From the NCBI GenBank assembly GCA_025455245.1, contig JALOMX010000166.1, forward strand, positions 1 through 10,633: a stretch of 10,633 nt of DNA, written 5' to 3'. The notes under the pieces are model-generated. The model searched no databases, was not told where the DNA came from, and saw only the letters and a list, made by a program, of their open reading frames with translations. A program made the translations under genes and the position numbers. This stretch comes from Chitinophagaceae bacterium. GTDB taxonomy: Bacteria; Bacteroidota; Bacteroidia; Chitinophagales; Chitinophagaceae. Below, in pieces: positions 7,873 to 10,633 of the stretch (its first letter is position 1; the number at the start of each line of letters is the position of its first letter).

Positions 7873-9299
7873 TCAACCATTCACTTTTAGTTGTCCGGAT
7901 CCATCAAGATCCTTTTTCAAAATGACCCCTGTGGTTCCGCCACCTTTCAGGGTAAGTTCAACCGGCAGATTTGTTTTCCAGTTTCCTCCACTCCCCTGCT
8001 ACGGTTACTGATACTTGCCTGTGAAAGCGGGGTGATACAACTCCATGCGGCCGCATCATACACATCCTGATCAAGCGGCAAGCCATTGCGGAGGCAATCA
8101 ATCAGTCGCCAGTCCATCATAAAATCCATCCCTCCATGGCCCCCTATTTTTTTGGCGAGTTCCCCGATCTTCCTTACAATTTCAGGAGTGTATTCATCTT
8201 CATACTTTCTCTGTTCTTCGGGTTTCAGCCAACTGTGTCCGAAGGCCATTCGTTGGGGTGAGGGCCATTTACTTGCCATGCCTTTTGTACCGCTGATCAA
8301 ATGGATCCTGCTGTATGGCCTCGGGGAGGAAACATCATGCTGAACCATCAATGTTTTACCCAATACACTGCGGATAAGGGTGGTATTCATATTTCCTCTG
8401 TAAGTTTTACCTGAAAAAGGTTTAAAAAAGTCATCCTCTTTTGCAAGTTTATCAGCATGGGCTGCCATGGTAAAATCATTGGTACTCATGCTGGTAAGGT
8501 AATCAAAACAATCACCCCGGTTGATGTTCATGCATTGGGCAATAGGACCAAGCCCATGGGTTGGGTAAAGGTTTCCGTTCTTCATGTTTTCCTTCAGCCG
8601 CCACATGTCTGCGTATCCGGTTGTTTTGTTGAAATTCAGGTCGAGCAGGTCGTGTATGTAGGCTCCTTCGGCGTGTACTATTTCACCAAACATGCCTTGC
8701 CTTGTCATATTCAAAGTAAGGAGTTCAAAGAAATCATAACAACAATTTTCGAGCATCATACAATGCCTCCTTGTTTTTTCGGATGTTTCCACCAATTGCC
8801 AGCATTCATCAATGGTAAGTGCGGCAGGCACTTCCGTTGCAGCATGCTTGCCCTGCAGCATGGCATACAAGGCCATGGGTGTATGAAGGTGCCACGGCGT
8901 ACATATATAAATCAGGTCAAAATCTTTGCTTTCGCACATGGCTTTCCATCCATCTTCGCCACTGTATGCGCGGGCATTGAGCCTTCCTGTTTTTGCCAGA
9001 ATGGCCTGCGCTTTTTCTACCCGGTCGGGATATTTATCACAAAGCCCTGCAATTTCCACCCCTTCAATATAGCCCATGCGTTCTACAGCGCCCGGGCCCC
9101 GCATACCAAGGCCAATAAACCCAATACGGACCTTTTCCAACTTCGGGGCTGCATATCCACACATGTTTCCGGCTGAGGGATGTTGTTGCCTGCCAATGGT
9201 CAAAAGTTTTTCTTTTGCAGCAAGAATGTTTGTTCCAATGGTAGCAGCACCGGCACTCAGGGATAAATACTTTAAAAAGCTCCTTCTGTTATTTTTCAT
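7873..9299 (-). CDS. GH109-like Gfo/Idh/MocA protein with Tat signal, frameshifted near its C-terminus
   Basis: NAD-dependent glycosidase/oxidoreductase-fold protein close to glycoside hydrolase family 109, whose characterised members include alpha-N-acetylgalactosaminidase. From ATG 9299, residues 5-10 are RRSFLK followed by a hydrophobic stretch: a Tat signal, so export in folded form with bound NAD is expected. The Rossmann fold has 'IGFIGLGMRG' (59-68). GH109-type blocks are 'ATEVPAALTIDECWQL' (153-168), 'RRHCMMLENCCYD' and 'YPTHGLGPIAQ' (245-255); Tyr245 and His248 resemble catalytic-site residues of the family. A TTG at 9308 could add three residues but ATG 9299 is the natural Tat start. 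As written the frame ends at 7947 (450 residues, tail 'EETGKQICRLNLP'). Restoring one base in the C-run at 7993-7996 continues the frame as 'GNWKTNLPVELTL' to a stop at 7873, 475 residues in all. Enzyme specificity is not proven by sequence. Confidence 0.85.
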
Positions 9300-9403
9300 A
9301 TCAGGCAATCTTTACGGGAATATTATGGAAGGTGAAAGTAAGGATTTAACTTCTTTACCTGCATGCAATATGTATCAGGATTTTTACATTTACACAGTAA
9401 TGA

Positions 9404-9439
9404 TTTGCACGCTCTGATGTAATGGCCGGGCATAATTCG
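9404..9439 (+). promoter_or_regulatory. Possible promoter of the kinase gene at 9462
   Basis: TTTG at 9404-9407 and ATAATTCG at 9432-9439 resemble Bacteroidota -33 and -7 elements (TTTG, TAnnTTTG), with a rather long 24-base spacer and an imperfect -7 box. The box ends 22 bases before the ATG at 9462, which is a sensible distance. Tentative. Confidence 0.25.
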
Positions 9440-9461
9440 TTTTGAAATACAGAGTTAACAC

Positions 9462-10469
9462 ATGGAAGAAAAATTGCAATTGATTTTTGACAACTACTTA
9501 TTGCCCAAGGCATCGTGGAAAATAGATTCTTTTGGCTCGGGGCTGATTAACCATACCTGGCTCTTGAGCGCAACAGATCATCCTGAGAAATTCATTTTTC
9601 AAAGGATCAACGAAGCAGTTTTTAAGCACCCTGAATACATTGCAGAAAATATTGCTTCTATCGGACGTTTTTTGCAACTGCATCATCCTGACTATTACTT
9701 TATTCAACCCCTTTCAACAAAAAATGGAAAATTCCTGATAAGGGATAATGATGGTGGATACTACCGCCTGATACCGTTTGCCCGGGGTTCTCATACCATA
9801 GACAGTGTAACCGGTACAGACCTTGCTTATGAAGCGGCAAAACAATTTGGCCGGTTTTCTGCCTGCTTAAAAGATTTTCCTGTTGACACCCTCCGCATCA
9901 CACTTCCCGATTTTCACAATCTTGGATTCAGGGTACAACAATATCTTCAGGCCCTCAACTTGGCCGATAATGACACTTTGAAACTTTGCCGGAAAGAGAT
10001 AAATGAACTGCAAACTTATGCTGCCATTGAAAGTACATGGGAAAAAATAGCATCAGGAACAACCATTCCCAAAAGGGTGATTCACCACGATACCAAGATC
10101 AGTAATTGCCTTTTTGACAGGCAGCACAAAGGTATGGCCGTTATTGACCTTGACACGGTAATGCCCGGATATTACATCAGCGATGTTGGCGATATGTGCC
10201 GATCCTACCTGTGTCCGCTCAATGAGGAATCAACCGATTATGAAAACATCTGCATAAGGTTTGAATATTTTGAAGCCCTTGCCGAAGGATATCTTTCAGA
10301 AATGGGTGCTATACTCACCCAAAATGAGCTTGACCTTTTTGTGTATTCAGGACAGTTTCTAATTTACATGCAGGCACTCCGGTTTTTGGGCGATTTTCTG
10401 AGGGGCAATCCTTACTATCCGGTTCAGCATCCGTTGCATAACCTCGACAGGACGACGAACATCAGTTGA
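9462..10469 (+). CDS. APH-fold sugar kinase, similar to N-acetylhexosamine 1-kinase
   Basis: Cytoplasmic phosphotransferase of the aminoglycoside phosphotransferase (APH)/choline kinase fold, 335 residues. The opening 'FGSGLINHTW' (24-33) matches the 'FGxGxIN.T' nucleotide loop of NahK/LnpB-type kinases. The catalytic loop 'VIHHDTKISNCLFD' (206-219) supplies Asp210 and Asn215, and 'VIDLDTVMPGYYISDVGD' (227-244) supplies the metal-binding Asp229 with Asp231. 'LDTVMPG' is typical of NahK-like proteins rather than antibiotic-resistance APHs. The C-terminus 'HPLHNLDR' is also family-like but stops only five residues later, shorter than I expect. NahK phosphorylates GlcNAc/GalNAc at C1; the exact sugar here is inferred. 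The divergent GH109-like gene next door could supply the sugar. Antibiotic resistance is unlikely from the motifs. The start at 9462 gives the expected short lead into the nucleotide loop. Confidence 0.85.
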   Translation: MEEKLQLIFDNYLLPKASWKIDSFGSGLINHTWLLSATDHPEKFIFQRINEAVFKHPEYIAENIASIGRFLQLHHPDYYFIQPLSTKNGKFLIRDNDGGYYRLIPFARGSHTIDSVTGTDLAYEAAKQFGRFSACLKDFPVDTLRITLPDFHNLGFRVQQYLQALNLADNDTLKLCRKEINELQTYAAIESTWEKIASGTTIPKRVIHHDTKISNCLFDRQHKGMAVIDLDTVMPGYYISDVGDMCRSYLCPLNEESTDYENICIRFEYFEALAEGYLSEMGAILTQNELDLFVYSGQFLIYMQALRFLGDFLRGNPYYPVQHPLHNLDRTTNIS

Positions 10470-10484
10470 AACAAATCGTTTCAA
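10466..10484. repeat. Weak hairpin at the end of the kinase gene
   Basis: TTGAAAC (10466-10472), five-base loop, GTTTCAA (10478-10484): a 7-bp perfect AT-rich stem overlapping the TGA stop of the kinase. No T-run follows, so termination activity is doubtful. The rest of the sequence to 10633 is AT-rich with no gene I can support. Confidence 0.3.
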
Positions 10485-10633
10485 AACACATTAATAAATT
10501 ACACAAAGTGAATTCTACAGAATGGTAGGTTTCTGCTTAATAACAACGTGTTGCGCTATTGCACTATAAAATTTTCAATATCCGTTAATAATCCTTAAGT
10601 AAAAAGAATTGTAGGATGATTTTGGGTTGACAT

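Noticed and set aside
8457..9176. 239-codon open frame opposite the GH109-like gene
   Set aside because: Antisense shadow; no family motifs, and the minus-strand gene is well supported.
9462..10469. Aminoglycoside resistance gene
   Set aside because: The fold is APH-like, but the motifs (FGSGLIN, LDTVMPG, HNLDR) point to sugar kinases of the NahK type. The neighbour is a GH109-like protein rather than resistance or mobile genes.
10585..10633. Possible tail of a minus-strand gene entering from the right edge
   Set aside because: Two minus-strand frames are open for only about 15-18 codons to stops near 10577-10587. Neither gives a recognisable C-terminus, so nothing can be supported.

Overview
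The window looks like ordinary chromosomal DNA from a member of the Bacteroidota, probably an environmental Cytophagales/Chitinophagales/Sphingobacteriales-type lineage. This rests on sequence character: a bactofilin, lipoproteins with Bacteroidota-style signal peptides, a GH109-type Gfo/Idh/MocA protein with a Tat signal, a Bacteroidota-type LspA with a long insertion, no clear Shine-Dalgarno sequences, and -7 boxes resembling TAnnTTTG (best case TATATTTG before lspA). I cannot name a genus.

Layout. Positions 1-119 (-) are the N-terminus of a bactofilin running off the left edge. Facing away from it is a lamin-tail-domain lipoprotein (279-1046, +), then trpS (1114-2139, +) and a deoxynucleoside kinase gene (2253-2911, +). 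The kinase gene is broken by a 23-bp perfect tandem duplication. A convergent minus-strand block follows: pyrG (6194-4551), lspA (4453-3797, GTG start) and a small surface-type lipoprotein (3756-2938). A 248-bp divergent spacer separates pyrG from a plus-strand pair: a very acidic small protein (6443-6808) and an exported dienelactone-hydrolase-family protein (6862-7809). A strong stem-loop terminator lies at 7830-7865. Beyond it a GH109-like protein runs on the minus strand (9299-7873 when one frameshift is corrected). Divergent from it is an APH-fold kinase resembling N-acetylhexosamine 1-kinase (9462-10469, +). The last 164 bases hold no gene I can support.

How the genes relate. trpS, pyrG, lspA and the nucleoside kinase are housekeeping genes: tRNA charging, CTP synthesis, lipoprotein maturation and deoxynucleoside salvage. 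LspA would process both lipoproteins encoded here. The GH109-like protein and the sugar-kinase-like protein form a plausible unit for release of an N-acetylated sugar and its phosphorylation, but that link is inferred from family resemblance and adjacency.

I saw no mobile element, CRISPR array, rRNA, tRNA or defence system, and no convincing new multi-gene system. The most notable points are the two disrupted reading frames (dNK and GH109), the GH109/kinase pair, and the acidic protein with aromatic patches in its Asp-rich tail.
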